From Hygrocybe punicea (lineage: Eukaryota; Basidiomycota; Agaricomycetes; Agaricales; Hygrophoraceae): 64,000 nt of DNA. Each line of letters opens with the position of its first letter. Position 1 is the first letter of the stretch. The position numbers were made by a program, and so were the translations under genes. Positions 12,889-22,427 of the stretch are shown here, in pieces. The stretch covers positions 1,674,001-1,738,000 of the forward strand of contig OY744462.1 in assembly GCA_963556145.1 (NCBI GenBank), given 5' to 3'. The notes beneath the pieces are model-generated. The model did not search any database and had not been told where the DNA came from. It saw nothing but the letters and a program-made list of their open reading frames with translations.

Positions 12889-13146
12889 TTACTCCATCTT
12901 GTTGGCAAAGGCAATTTCTGCTTGTGCTATCATATTCCTCCACATTACCATTTGTTTTTCAGCATAACAGATGTGCCCCCTCAGTCCCAGACCAACTTTG
13001 TCACAACGCGCTTCCCATTGCACTTCCTGGCGTTGCAACCAATGAATCATGTTACCCATTTGTGACTTGACACTTTGCAATTCTTCAGACCACCAATCAT
13101 ATCTGGCCTTGCCATGGAGCCAGTTTACATGATTAGTGTATTGCAT
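12889..13146 (-). pseudogene. KDZ transposase (CxC2-like) C-terminal fragment
   Basis: An 85-residue minus-strand frame has the helical pattern of the C-terminal tail of CxC2-type KDZ transposases: KARYDWWSEELQSVKSQMGN, a tryptophan-rich helix, then HICYAEKQMVMWRNM. No catalytic region is adjacent. Assignment rests on pattern only. Confidence 0.45.
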
Positions 13147-13449
13147 GGGTACGGGTAAACCCGTGGGTTTTGCCGTGGGTACAGTGGAAGGTGCGGGTAT
13201 GGGTACAGCAATTTGTACCCATGTGATTATCCATACCTGTGACAGGTAACCTGTGACATTCAGTCACACAAAATGACACGTCGGGTTCAACTGCAACTGC
13301 AACAATCCAACCACAACAACAAGATGATAGAAGACCATGGTGATGAAGACCACGATGACAGCAATGGAGAGGATGGCCGGGAGGGTGGTGCACCCACCTA
13401 CCAGCCCAGGTACGTATTCAGATTCTACTTCTATTGACATGGACTAATT

Positions 13450-13655
13450 CCATACCTCATGAACATGCCCTGATGCGTTGACTGACATGTTGACGTCGTT
13501 CATGAGGTAACAGGCACCAAGAAGGACAATGGGGCTCAAGACTCATCCCAGGCCCCACCATACCTCGCGAACATGCCTTGATGCGTCGACATCATTCGCA
13601 AGGTAACAGGCACCAAGCAGGACGATGGGGCTCAAGACTTATCCCAGGCCCCCCA
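13450..13655. repeat. Two-unit tandem repeat (~100 bp unit)
   Basis: Two diverged head-to-tail units start with CCATACCTC. Counterpart of 3355-3560. No coding content recognised. Confidence 0.7.
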
Positions 13656-14875
13656 CATACCGGTTGGCAATGGGCCAGAGCGCCCAAAGACATCCACCCC
13701 CATTCACCTCACATCCATGCCAAGTGAAGAAAGACCAGGGGTGTAGTGCGCCCACTCCCCGGTCACCAGGTGAGTTTCTCACTGGCAATTCCACCAGCCC
13801 ATGCATCCACCAGCCCACACATCCACCGGCCCAGGTGTCCAACGATGCAATCACCCAGCTTTGCGCCCACCACCCACCAACTACACTGCACCTGGCCTGC
13901 ACCCATTCCTCGCGCTCACATGGCATGTGTCAATTGACACATGTCCGGTGTTGTGAGGTCAAAAGGCATGCATGTCCAGTGTCACAAGTGTGAGACCCAT
14001 GGGTTACCCGCTGGAGTGGGAGGGAGGCTGCTATCCTGAGATTGTCTCCAATCCGGTGGTTGTGTAGGACTGCTCTACCAAAAACAACAGATCTGTCTAC
14101 TAAAGGGAACTGAACCGTGGGAACTCCAGTCACATGACTATCCAGGCACATCTAATCCAGCAGTCTGCTGACATTTTTAAAACGATTGGCCAGATTTGGT
14201 GCCAAAGCTGAATGAGCTTCTTCAGACCCCACCATTAGAATTCTTCTGGACCAGCCCCAAAATACACATTCAGACCCATCCAGTGGAACCCATCAGTCCC
14301 ATTCTTGTTGAATGCTTAGATTTTCCACCTCATTCAATTCTGCTAGTCAATGCAACTATTGGTGAAGGTGAGGTACAGGATGACATGGTGTAGTAGATGT
14401 ACCTGGACAGTCATGTGACTAGGATTCCCACAGTTGAGTTCCTTTAGTAGCACAGACCTCATGTTGTAGCGATTATCATCACTATCACCACTCGATCCCT
14501 CTTGAGTCCTTAAGCAGCCTCCATCCCTCCACAACATGGTGATGAGAGCACACTTCGACACCCACGCCATCTGAAACCCCTATACAGAACCGAGCACTGA
14601 GCACTGAGCACCATGAACCAAGAACCAAGCACCGAGCACCAAACTGAGAACCGCATACCAAGAACAGCTATACATTGCACCAATTCCAGTACCACAAAAT
14701 GGTGTTGTCAAGCCACCCATGTAATACACCACCCAAATGCAGAATCACCCTATGAGCCCAAGACAAAAATGGTAAATACCTGAGTTCACCATTGACATCA
14801 ATGACATAGTCCATTTCCTCCATCACAACACCGTCAACCGAGTCCGAGAACCCACAACCAACCACACCACCAACA
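13655..14875. other. Unassigned repeat-like DNA
   Basis: Contains C-rich and CA-rich stretches and short repeats such as GAGCACTGAGCACTGAGCACC near 14595. No gene family or element ends were recognised. Confidence 0.5.
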
Positions 14876-15303
14876 TTGCCAACCACTCCCCAACCACCCA
14901 CACCTAGAACCAGAATGGGCAAGTCTGGCTCCCTATGCTGGGACGGTGGCCCTGATGAGAAAACAACCTCCGGCCAATTCCTACATGAGATCAACATCAA
15001 CATTGAGGACAAAGAGTACACGATAGACAAGAAGAAGGTCAACTGCTTTCAGAACAACCTAGACTTCGGTGGCACTGCCAACCAATGGCTAGATGACCTA
15101 GCTGATGACGTCAAAGGCAACTAGAATAAGTTGGTTGAGGCATTTGGCCAAAGAACACCATCACCAAACCATCCAAGGCTGAACGCATCCAAGAACTCAA
15201 GGAATGGACCCTTGCTGTTGAAACCCTCAGCACGAAAACCAAGACAACGGGATCCAAAGAGGTCTGGACCCACATCAAATGGGCCAACGGACTACTCCCC
15301 AAG
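14876..15303 (+). pseudogene. gag: Old Ty3/gypsy gag, 5' half, split by the chromovirus
   Basis: The first frame reads through FLHEININIEDKEYTIDKKK, NNLDFGGTANQWLDDL and a TAG near 15122. After a frameshift it continues with AERIQELKEWTLAVE and THIKWANGLLPK, ending at the insertion point. This is a capsid-like Gag of a basidiomycete Ty3/gypsy element, unrelated in sequence to the Gag of the inserted element. The frame resumes after the chromovirus at 22428. Confidence 0.75.
15299..15303 (+). other. Target-site duplication, left (CCAAG)
   Basis: CCAAG immediately precedes the 5' LTR and is repeated at 22428-22432 after the 3' LTR. This marks a single 5-bp staggered integration. Confidence 0.95.
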
Positions 15304-15678
15304 TGTTACCTTTTACCCCGATCTAACCCCCGTTTCTGACCCCGACTCTGACACCACGTCACAAAACAACGTCATAGCTTGGGTCCAAAACATCATCGAC
15401 GACAATCAACGACGATATCCGAATCCGCATGACTACCCTCGTCATCCGATCGCCGCCGATACATCATACACGTTGTTACAAGCCCTTAACAATACCGCAC
15501 AGCATAATCACCGGATCAGCTGTCTGTTGACACCAGACATGCAACGCACCCGATGGCCACCACGTTGGCACCCTAAAACACACAAACCACGAAGCACACG
15601 AAGACGCCGTTCATCTCGGAGCTTATCCTCGACGCAGCCACACATGACGAAGAAGCCAGCCCTAAAGTCGTTCGACAG

Positions 15679-15685
15679 TATTTAA
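15679..15685 (+). promoter_or_regulatory. TATA-like box of the LTR
   Basis: TATTTAA lies 34 bp upstream of the predicted transcript start at 15713, the usual distance for a TATA element. The predicted start comes independently from the self-primer match. Confidence 0.6.
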
Positions 15686-15712
15686 TCACGGACAATTGTA
15701 GTCAATAGCCTT

Positions 15713-15723
15713 AAGTTTAGTCT
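15713..15723 (+). promoter_or_regulatory. Predicted RNA 5' end / self-primer
   Basis: AAGTTTAGTCT is the exact reverse complement of 15868-15878, just behind the LTR. In Tf1 the first 11 nt of the mRNA fold back on the PBS and prime reverse transcription; the same length is seen here. Confidence 0.75.
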
Positions 15724-15867
15724 AGCTACTCTTCCCCCGATTGCTACCAGATATCCAGATCCCTCCCTCTTCTTACATTTGTTTGTATCCACTCCTCGCT
15801 TTATATATCATCCTCGTTTGGTTCTTTGTTGCCGGAGTCCGCTATAAGAACAGCGATCCGTAACATA

Positions 15868-15878
15868 AGACTAAACTT
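15868..15878 (+). other. Primer-binding site (self-priming type)
   Basis: AGACTAAACTT begins 2 nt after the 5' LTR. It does not resemble the 3' end of initiator tRNA-Met. It pairs over 11 nt with the predicted start of the transcript. Confidence 0.75.
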
Positions 15879-16111
15879 TCTTTACTCCCTCGACAACGAA
15901 CCAAAACAACCTGGAACCTCGACGATATCGAACCCCAAATTGGGAACACGACGACGAATATCATCTTGCACCCGAGACGTCAGATTCTTCTGACGACGAC
16001 TTCGACCACTACGTCGCAGAACAGACCACCTTCCGACCCCCGTCTTTCCCCCCGCCATCATTTTCTACTTCAACACTTGCTCTTCACCATCAAACACACA
16101 CACACAACAGA
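15879..16111 (+). other. Untranslated leader before gag
   Basis: About 230 nt of leader, AC-rich, with a CA repeat just before the gag start. The 172-residue frame that overlaps it (15966-16484) is a shadow of gag. Confidence 0.6.
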
Positions 16112-17125
16112 ATGTCAGATACCGAAGAAAACCGCGAAACCCAAGACACCACCACTGTTGCACCCGCAGCCCCGTCATCTCCCAAATCTCATATCGCTCC
16201 GCCGGCTAAGTACGATGGGAACAAAGAGGGATTCAAAACATTCCTCCGAAGTGCCCACATCTACATCCGAGCGAACAGAACCGCCTTCGATTCAGAGGAG
16301 AAGCAAATCCTTTTTATCCTCTCGTATTTGCAAGGCGGACTCGCCGGACGATGGGCGGACGAGTACGTCGACATTGCCTTGCAACACGACCCCGTCAACT
16401 TCGGAAGTCTGGACGACTTCACGAAGGAATTTAGACGACACTTTGAAAAACCGGACCAGAAGAAGGACGCATCGACCAAGCTGAACGACCTGCGTCAAGG
16501 AAAGATGACAGCAGACGAATTCTGGATCGAGTTTGATACTCTCCGACGTCTCGCTGGACTCAGCGAAATGTTCAACGAGAGCTATCTCATTCAACTCGTC
16601 GAACTCCACATGAACAAACCATTAATCGATCAGATCTATACTGGGATGATGATCCCAACTACCATCGAAGAATGGCGCGAACAAACGGTCAAACTTGATC
16701 AACAATGGCGACGTCGTCAGGAACAAGTACGATCAATGAATCTACCCACGAAAACACGACACAATCCAAACGTAACAACCGCATCGTCAACTCCCCGACC
16801 ACAACAAACAACGACACCTCGTCCTCAGTCGGAATCCGTTCCGATGGATGTCGACACACGACAAACCCAACCGAGACAACAAGCGTTTACGCGCTTAACC
16901 GACGAACAACGACAGGAGTATATGCGGAAAGGGATTTGTTTCAAATGCCGCCAACCTAGACACGTCTCACGAAATTGCCCAGAACGTCAAGGGCAACAAC
17001 AAGTCCGTTCAATGCAAACCGTACCACAAACAACAAAGCAGCAAGAAGATGATGGCAAAGACGCCCGGATCGCAGCATTGATGGATGAGTTGACGGCATT
17101 AAAATTGAAGCAAGAGGGTTTTTGA
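16112..17125 (+). CDS. gag: Chromovirus Gag
   Basis: 337 aa. Residues ~30-210 form a capsid-like helical region with FKTFLRSAHIYIRAN, LQGGLAGRWADEYV and a TADEFWIEFDTLRRLAGL helix. A basic, Gln/Thr/Pro-rich linker follows. The nucleic-acid-binding zinc knuckle near residue 280 is CFKCRQPRHVSRNC, a canonical CX2CX4HX4C. The tail is a short acidic-basic helix. The start ATG at 16112 follows the leader with no upstream in-frame ATG. Gag packages the RNA and forms the particle. The last codons contain the GGGTTTT slippery site, so a fraction of ribosomes should continue into pol. Confidence 0.93.
   Translation: MSDTEENRETQDTTTVAPAAPSSPKSHIAPPAKYDGNKEGFKTFLRSAHIYIRANRTAFDSEEKQILFILSYLQGGLAGRWADEYVDIALQHDPVNFGSLDDFTKEFRRHFEKPDQKKDASTKLNDLRQGKMTADEFWIEFDTLRRLAGLSEMFNESYLIQLVELHMNKPLIDQIYTGMMIPTTIEEWREQTVKLDQQWRRRQEQVRSMNLPTKTRHNPNVTTASSTPRPQQTTTPRPQSESVPMDVDTRQTQPRQQAFTRLTDEQRQEYMRKGICFKCRQPRHVSRNCPERQGQQQVRSMQTVPQTTKQQEDDGKDARIAALMDELTALKLKQEGF
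17116..17122 (+). promoter_or_regulatory. -1 ribosomal frameshift site GGGTTTT
   Basis: The Gag codons read GAG GGT TTT TGA. The heptamer G-GGT-TTT has the X-XXY-YYZ form directly before the Gag stop. The pol frame is exactly -1 and has no ATG at its start, so a slip here would make Gag-Pol. A downstream RNA structure was not assessed. Confidence 0.75.
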
Positions 17126-20100
17126 CGAAGCGACGTGAAGCGCAGGAGGCCACGATCGCACGACTCGAGAATGATGTATACGTATGTAAACAATTTGACA
17201 ACGTTTTCACCAAACTCAAAGCCCTCCGCAACGAATTGAGACAAACACCGACGCCAGAGCCGAAAGAGGAAAGCAACACGTGGCGAGATACCCATGTTGC
17301 AGACGAAGAAGAGAAAACCGAACCTCTGAAAAGAAAAACGACAATCGAATCTGAATTCAATGCGATGGAAACGATCGTTGCTATTCGCTCAACCACGATG
17401 GGTTATGCCCTTGACATCTTGAATGATTGGGACATCCATGACCAATGGACGGACAAGATTACGCCAGGACTTGTCTTGACACTTAATCGACGATCAATCG
17501 CAGAAGCAGTACAATGGTTAGTACAAAATATGCCACAAGATTTACCGCAAGAACCACGGACGTTGGAACCGATACGAGCCATAACACAAAAGGATTCCGA
17601 ACTCCGTATGGCCTTATTGGTTCATGGTTTTGTCTCCGTTCCACAGGATGGACGACAATATCCCATGACAAGTTTAATTGACTGCGGATGTACTATTTGC
17701 GCTATCGACGTCGGATACGTCAAAGCACATAACATTCCGACAAAACCATACCTGAATCCGTTCAATTCCTACATGAGTGATGGAACACAACCAAAAACAG
17801 GACAGATCACGGAATATTGTGAGTTACAAATGCGTGTTGGCGATCATCAAGAATTACTCCGTTTTGCGGTAACAACATTGGCCAAGATGGATATTTTCCT
17901 CGGATACGATTGGTTGAAGAAGCATAACCCAGAAATTGATTGGCGAGAAAACGAGATCAAGTTTTCGCGATGTCTTTCTGGTTGCGGAACGTCATCAACA
18001 ATACGTTCAACTGAATTTGACACGGTAGTTTGGGAACGACCCCTTTGGTTCGATCAAGTTATGGAAGAAACAATGGATCCCATACACTTTCGCTCATTTA
18101 TGACGAAATCAACAGAACTCGCCATCAAGGCACAAGAACAACAAAAAGAAAAGACGTTCGAGGAATTAGTACCTGAAACATACCATGAATATCGCGACGT
18201 TTTCGAACCATCCGGTTTCGATGAATTACCGGCACGAAAACCATGGGATCACGCCATAACGTTGAAACCAGATGCACCGGATCATCATGATTGTAAATTG
18301 TATCCGTTGTCACCAATCGAGAAACAAGACCTCGACAAGTTCTTAGACGAAAATCTGAAGACTGGACGAATTCGTCCTTCCAAATCACCTTACGCATCTC
18401 CTTTCTTCTTTGTGTCGAAGAAAGATGCCGCCGAACGACGACCAATTCAGGATTATCGATGGTTAAATTCATGGACAATCGATGACAAATATCCATTACC
18501 GCTGATCAATGACATAATCAATCAATTAGCCGAAGCCAAATATTTTACGAAATTGGACGTACGATGGGGATTCAACAATGTTCGTATCAAGGAAGGTGAT
18601 GAGCATAAAGCCGCTTTTCTGACACCAAAAGGATTATTCGAACCAACGGTCATGTTCTTTGGCCTGAAGAATTCACCGCCGACATTTCAACGGTTGATGA
18701 ATCACGTTTTCCGATACGAAATACGTGAAGGATGGTTATTGGTATACATGGATGACATCTTGATTTTCTCTAAATCCCTCGAAGAAAATCAGAAACGAAC
18801 GAAACAAGTTCTGAAGATCTTTCGCGAGAACAATCTTTTCTTGAAACCAAAGAAATGTACGTTCGACAAGGAAAAGGTCGACTATCTTGGACTTATTGTC
18901 GGGGATGGCCAAGTTCAGATGGATCCCATCAAAACCAATGCTATTACTGATTGGCCCGTTCCAACAAACCAAACCGAATTACAACGATTCATTGGTTTCC
19001 TGAATTTCTATCGTCGTTTCGTTGAAAACTTCTCACAGATCGCAAGCCCATTACATAAATTAACGGGAAAAGCAAAATGGGAATGGACAGAAGAACAACA
19101 AAATGCATTCGATCGATTGAAAACCATCATTACTACCGATCCAATCCTCGTATTACCTGTCCCCGATAAGAAGTTCACCATCGAATGTGACGCATCAGAC
19201 TATGCAATCGGTGCTATCCTATCTCAAGAACAACCCGACGGTCTTTTCCGCCCTGTTGCATACATGTCAACAACAATGACACCAGCAGAACGCAATTACC
19301 AAATCTTCGACAAAGAATTACTTGCGATTATACGAAGTTTCGAAGAATGGCGACATTTTCTTCTCGGCGCAAAAGAACAAATTGATATTTTTACCGATCA
19401 CCGCAACCTCGAATATTACCGTAAACCGCAAGATCTCACTCGACGACAGGCTCGTTGGATCGCATTTCTACAAGACTATGATTTCCGTCTATTATATCGC
19501 AAGGGATCGCAGAACAAAAAAGCCGATCTCCTTTCACGACGCGCCGATCATAAACCCAAAGAAAAAGACAATGAAGGTATGATCGGTCTTCCTGACTCAT
19601 TATTCATATTACCAGAACAAACAATCCGACAAATACTTCATGCAACCTCTACATACGACAATATCATTTCCCTGCATCATGATAATCCTACCGCAGGCCA
19701 TCCCGGACGTGATAAAACGATTGAATTGATCTCACGGACAACAACATGGCCAACCATCCGAGAAGACGTCGAACGGTATATTATTGGTTGTACCGAATGT
19801 CAACAAAATAAGCCATGACGAGGAAAACAATTCGGACAACTTTTCCCTCACGATGTACCACCGTATAATTGGCATACAATTTCTGTCGACATGATTGGCC
19901 CTTTGCCTGAATCACATGGCTTTGATGCCATTCTGGTCATCGTTGACAAACGATCAAAACATCCGATCTTTATCGCCACGAATACAACGTTGACATCAGA
20001 AGGATGGGCACGCTTGTTCCGAGATCACGTCTTCAAACGTTTCGGCATGCCCCGTTTCATCATTTCCGATCGTGGCTCGGTCTTCGTTTCACGTTTTATC

Positions 20101-21402
20101 ACTGAATTATATTCCTTGATCGGTATCAAAGGACGTCCAACAACAGCATATCATCCACGCGCTGATGGACAAACAGAACGAATGAATCAAGAACTCGAAA
20201 TTTTCCTTCGTTTCTTCACCAATTACCGACAAGATGATTGGCACGAATGGCTCGCCCTTGCCGAATTTGCATTAGCCAATCGTGAGTCATCCGCGATTAA
20301 GACTTCCCCTTTCTTCGCCACACAAGGACAACATCCTTGGACCGGTCTCAGCTTCGACAAGCATATTCCTATCGCAAACGAAGCCGTTAACGATTTCATC
20401 ACACGAATGAAATCAATACAACAGAAAATAGGCGAAATTGCAGACGTTACGAGACAGACCATGAAGGATAAGTATGACAGTCATGTCAAGAAAATTGTCT
20501 TTTCTCCTGGTGATAAAGTCTGGCTAAACGGAAAAAATCTGACCACAGATCGTCCAAGTAAAAAGCTTGACAATCAAAAATTCGGTCCTTTTACCGTCCT
20601 CGACAAAATCGGGTCATCGTCATACAAGTTGAAATTACCGAAAACCTGGAAGATCTTTCCCATATTTAACGTCGCTCTCCTTTCGCCATTCCAACCGCCT
20701 TCTTCCTCCATACAACAGAAATTCCATCTTCGACCACCTCCTGATATTATCGACAACGACGATCATTACGAAATCGAACATATCCTTGATTCCCGCATAC
20801 GCCGTAACAAATTATATTACTTAGTACATTGGCTCGACTATCCTCGTGACGAAGATTCCTGGATCCCTGCATCCGAAACTGCATATTGCCAGGATCTCGT
20901 CAATGATTTCCATAAATTACATCCCCGCGCCCCTTCTTCTTTATCCCTTCATTCTCTTTTTACTCTCCCCCCTTCCGTTATCCCTCCTTTCTCTTCTTCT
21001 TCTATTTTGCTCGCAATTTACCCACACAATGCCGCCCTCATCCGCGATGGTTCGAAAGACCATGAATTCCGCAAATACCTCTTTCCCCCCGGCATCACTC
21101 ACGCATATCTCTATGAAACCGCTCCCATTGATGCCATCACATCCATCATCGAAATCTCCTCTCCCGTCATCGCACCTGCCCAAATCACCAATGTTACCGG
21201 CTTCGGTAATCTCGACTTCAATTTACGCAAGAAACTCTGTCCTTACGCTTTCCCTATTGTTCATTATTATCACCTTCCCTCACCAATCCCCTCCGCCGCC
21301 CTTTCTCACGAATATGATATTTCAACTCCACATCGTTTTTCCCTTCTTCCTTCCTCTTTTACCCACGATCATCCCGTTAATCCCGATCACCTCGTGTTTT
21401 AA
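17122..21402 (+). pseudogene. pol: Chromovirus Pol with one in-frame stop; C-terminal chromodomain and ASCH-like domain
   Basis: One frame runs from the slippery site to 21402, broken only by TGA at 19816-19818. Domains by residue from 17122: protease near 183 with LIDCGC (D-C-G in place of D-S/T-G); RT with LDVRWGFNNVRI and YMDD at ~540; RNase H with ECDASDYA near 685; integrase zinc finger with HH near 850 and CTEC near 889. The stop follows CQQNKP. After it the integrase core continues with first Asp in SVDMIG, second in ISDRGS, and Glu in QTERMNQELE. Residue ~1215 starts the chromodomain (YEIEHIL..YYLVHWLDYPRDEDSW). Residues ~1295-1370 form an ASCH-like domain with GSKDHEFR. The stop lies in a TGA CGA context; a C-to-T change at a CpG could have produced it (inference). 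The downstream ATG at 19891 starts after the first catalytic Asp, so it cannot make a full integrase. Confidence 0.92.
21004..21225 (+). other. ASCH/PUA-like domain coding segment within pol
   Basis: The translated segment starts ILLAIYPHNAALI, has the signature GSKDHEFR (the ASCH consensus G-x-K-x-x-E-x-R) and goes on with HAYLYETAPIDAITSIIEIS. Downstream FPIVHYYHL could be a terminal strand. ASCH domains are PUA-fold modules thought to bind RNA. Position: directly after the chromodomain and a Ser/Pro-rich linker. Confidence 0.75.
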
Positions 21403-21431
21403 ATACCTGCCCTAATCTTTCTCTTTTGTAT

Positions 21432-22247
21432 ATGTCGTTTGTTTTCCTTTCTTTCCCTTCTTTCGCCCTTTGCCTTCCTTCCTCTATGTCTGCCTCCGCT
21501 GTTTATCTTCCTTCGTCACCATACTTCCATCACCTTCCTCCTCGCTTCCGTATCCCTCGTTCAAAACGACGTCTCTGTGGCCGCGATGTTCGCTTCGCCG
21601 TCGACCTGATGCCCCCTTCTTCATTTGGCTCCACCCACCTCACGTCTGACATCGCTCATCTCGGCGTTGACCTCTTCTTCGCCCCCCGTACGTTTTACTC
21701 TGTGCGTCCCATTGGCCCTCCCCGTCCTGCTGTTCCCCCGACTGTCCCTGTCTGGTTCACCGATGACCCCGTCGATCCGTACCGCGAGTTCATCGATTGC
21801 GCCACCGTGTATGATTCCGTTTTCCCTCCGGTTAATCGGGACGATTCCCCTTGTTCCGGGGGTATTGTTACCTTTTACCCCGATCTAACCCCCGTTTCTG
21901 ACCCCGACTCTGACACCACGTCACAAAACAACGTCATAGCTTGGGTCCAAAACATCATCGACGACAATCAACGACGATATCCGAATCCGCATGACTACCC
22001 TCGTCATCCGATCGCCGCCGATACATCATACACGTTGTTACAAGCCCTTAACAATACCGCACAGCATAATCACCGGATCAGCTGTCTGTTGACACCAGAC
22101 ATGCAACGCACCCGATGGCCACCACGTTGGCACCCTAAAACACACAAACCACGAAGCACACGAAGACGCCGTTCATCTCGGAGCTTATCCTCGACGCAGC
22201 CACACATGACGAAGAAGCCAGCCCTAAAGTCGTTCGACAGTATTTAA
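21432..22247 (+). CDS. ORF3 of the chromovirus, running into the 3' LTR
   Basis: 271 aa from the ATG at 21432; the frame is -1 relative to pol. The first ~145 residues lie between pol and the 3' LTR, the rest in U3. No domain is recognised. The text looks coding rather than random: mixed composition, motifs such as VWFTDDPVDPYREFIDCATV and ADTSYTLLQALNNTA, and strong third-position pyrimidine bias. The end turns into an Arg/Ser-rich stretch (RSTRRRRSSRSLSS). In a second frame the same DNA reads ELILDAATHDEEASPKVVRQ and stops 5 nt before the predicted RNA start, which suggests the true end was lost by a frameshift. Function unknown. Confidence 0.55.
   Translation: MSFVFLSFPSFALCLPSSMSASAVYLPSSPYFHHLPPRFRIPRSKRRLCGRDVRFAVDLMPPSSFGSTHLTSDIAHLGVDLFFAPRTFYSVRPIGPPRPAVPPTVPVWFTDDPVDPYREFIDCATVYDSVFPPVNRDDSPCSGGIVTFYPDLTPVSDPDSDTTSQNNVIAWVQNIIDDNQRRYPNPHDYPRHPIAADTSYTLLQALNNTAQHNHRISCLLTPDMQRTRWPPRWHPKTHKPRSTRRRRSSRSLSSTQPHMTKKPALKSFDSI
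21857..21865 (+). other. Possible polypurine tract
   Basis: A five-G run (21858-21862) lies just before the 3' LTR. It is short for a polypurine tract, so this call is tentative. Confidence 0.35.
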
Positions 22248-22427
22248 TCACGGACAATTGTAGTCAATAGCCTTAAGTTTAGTCTAGCTACTCTTCCCCC
22301 GATTGCTACCAGATATCCAGATCCCTCCCTCTTCTTACATTTGTTTGTATCCACTCCTCGCTTTATATATCATCCTCGTTTGGTTCTTTGTTGCCGGAGT
22401 CCGCTATAAGAACAGCGATCCGTAACA
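21866..22427 (+). repeat. 3' LTR
   Basis: 562 bp; no difference from the 5' LTR was seen on reading. Ends GATCCGTAACA and is followed by CCAAG. Confidence 0.95.

Larger units (their letters stand above)
15304..15865 (+). repeat. 5' LTR
   Basis: 562 bp, matching 21866-22427. Proposed U3 is 15304-15712 and R-U5 15713-15865. U3 is open in one frame for almost its whole length because it also carries the end of ORF3 in the 3' copy. Confidence 0.95.
10096..17995. repeat. Copy 2 of the duplicated segment
   Basis: This is the second copy of 1-7903. It is continuous on both sides: left into the membrane protein gene (8375-10121), right into the rest of the chromovirus. It should be used as the reference copy. 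Every feature at 1-7903 has its counterpart 10,095 bp downstream. Confidence 0.9.
15304..22427 (+). mobile_element. Complete Ty3/gypsy chromovirus (7124 bp, Tf1/sushi-like priming)
   Basis: The element has two 562-bp LTRs with no difference seen, each starting TGTTAC and ending GTAACA, and a CCAAG target-site duplication. Order: 5' LTR, PBS, gag, -1 frameshift site, pol (protease, RT, RNase H, integrase, chromodomain, ASCH-like domain), third ORF, 3' LTR. It belongs to the chromodomain clade by its integrase tail. Self-priming features match the Tf1/sushi group. The matching LTRs imply a recent insertion. One in-frame stop in pol (19816-19818) makes this copy non-autonomous unless it is suppressed. 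Confidence 0.95.

Noticed and set aside
15131..15685. 184-aa plus-strand ORF (also 5036-5590)
   Set aside because: Chimera of the old gag pseudogene (shifted frame) and the U3 part of the LTR.
15866..15900. tRNA-Met-primed PBS
   Set aside because: No TGGTATCAGAGC-like sequence follows the 5' LTR; the self-complementary 11-mer explains priming better.
15966..16484. 172-aa ORF overlapping gag (also 5871-6389)
   Set aside because: Other frame of the leader and gag; Arg/Thr/Ser-rich, no domain, shadow of the true Gag.
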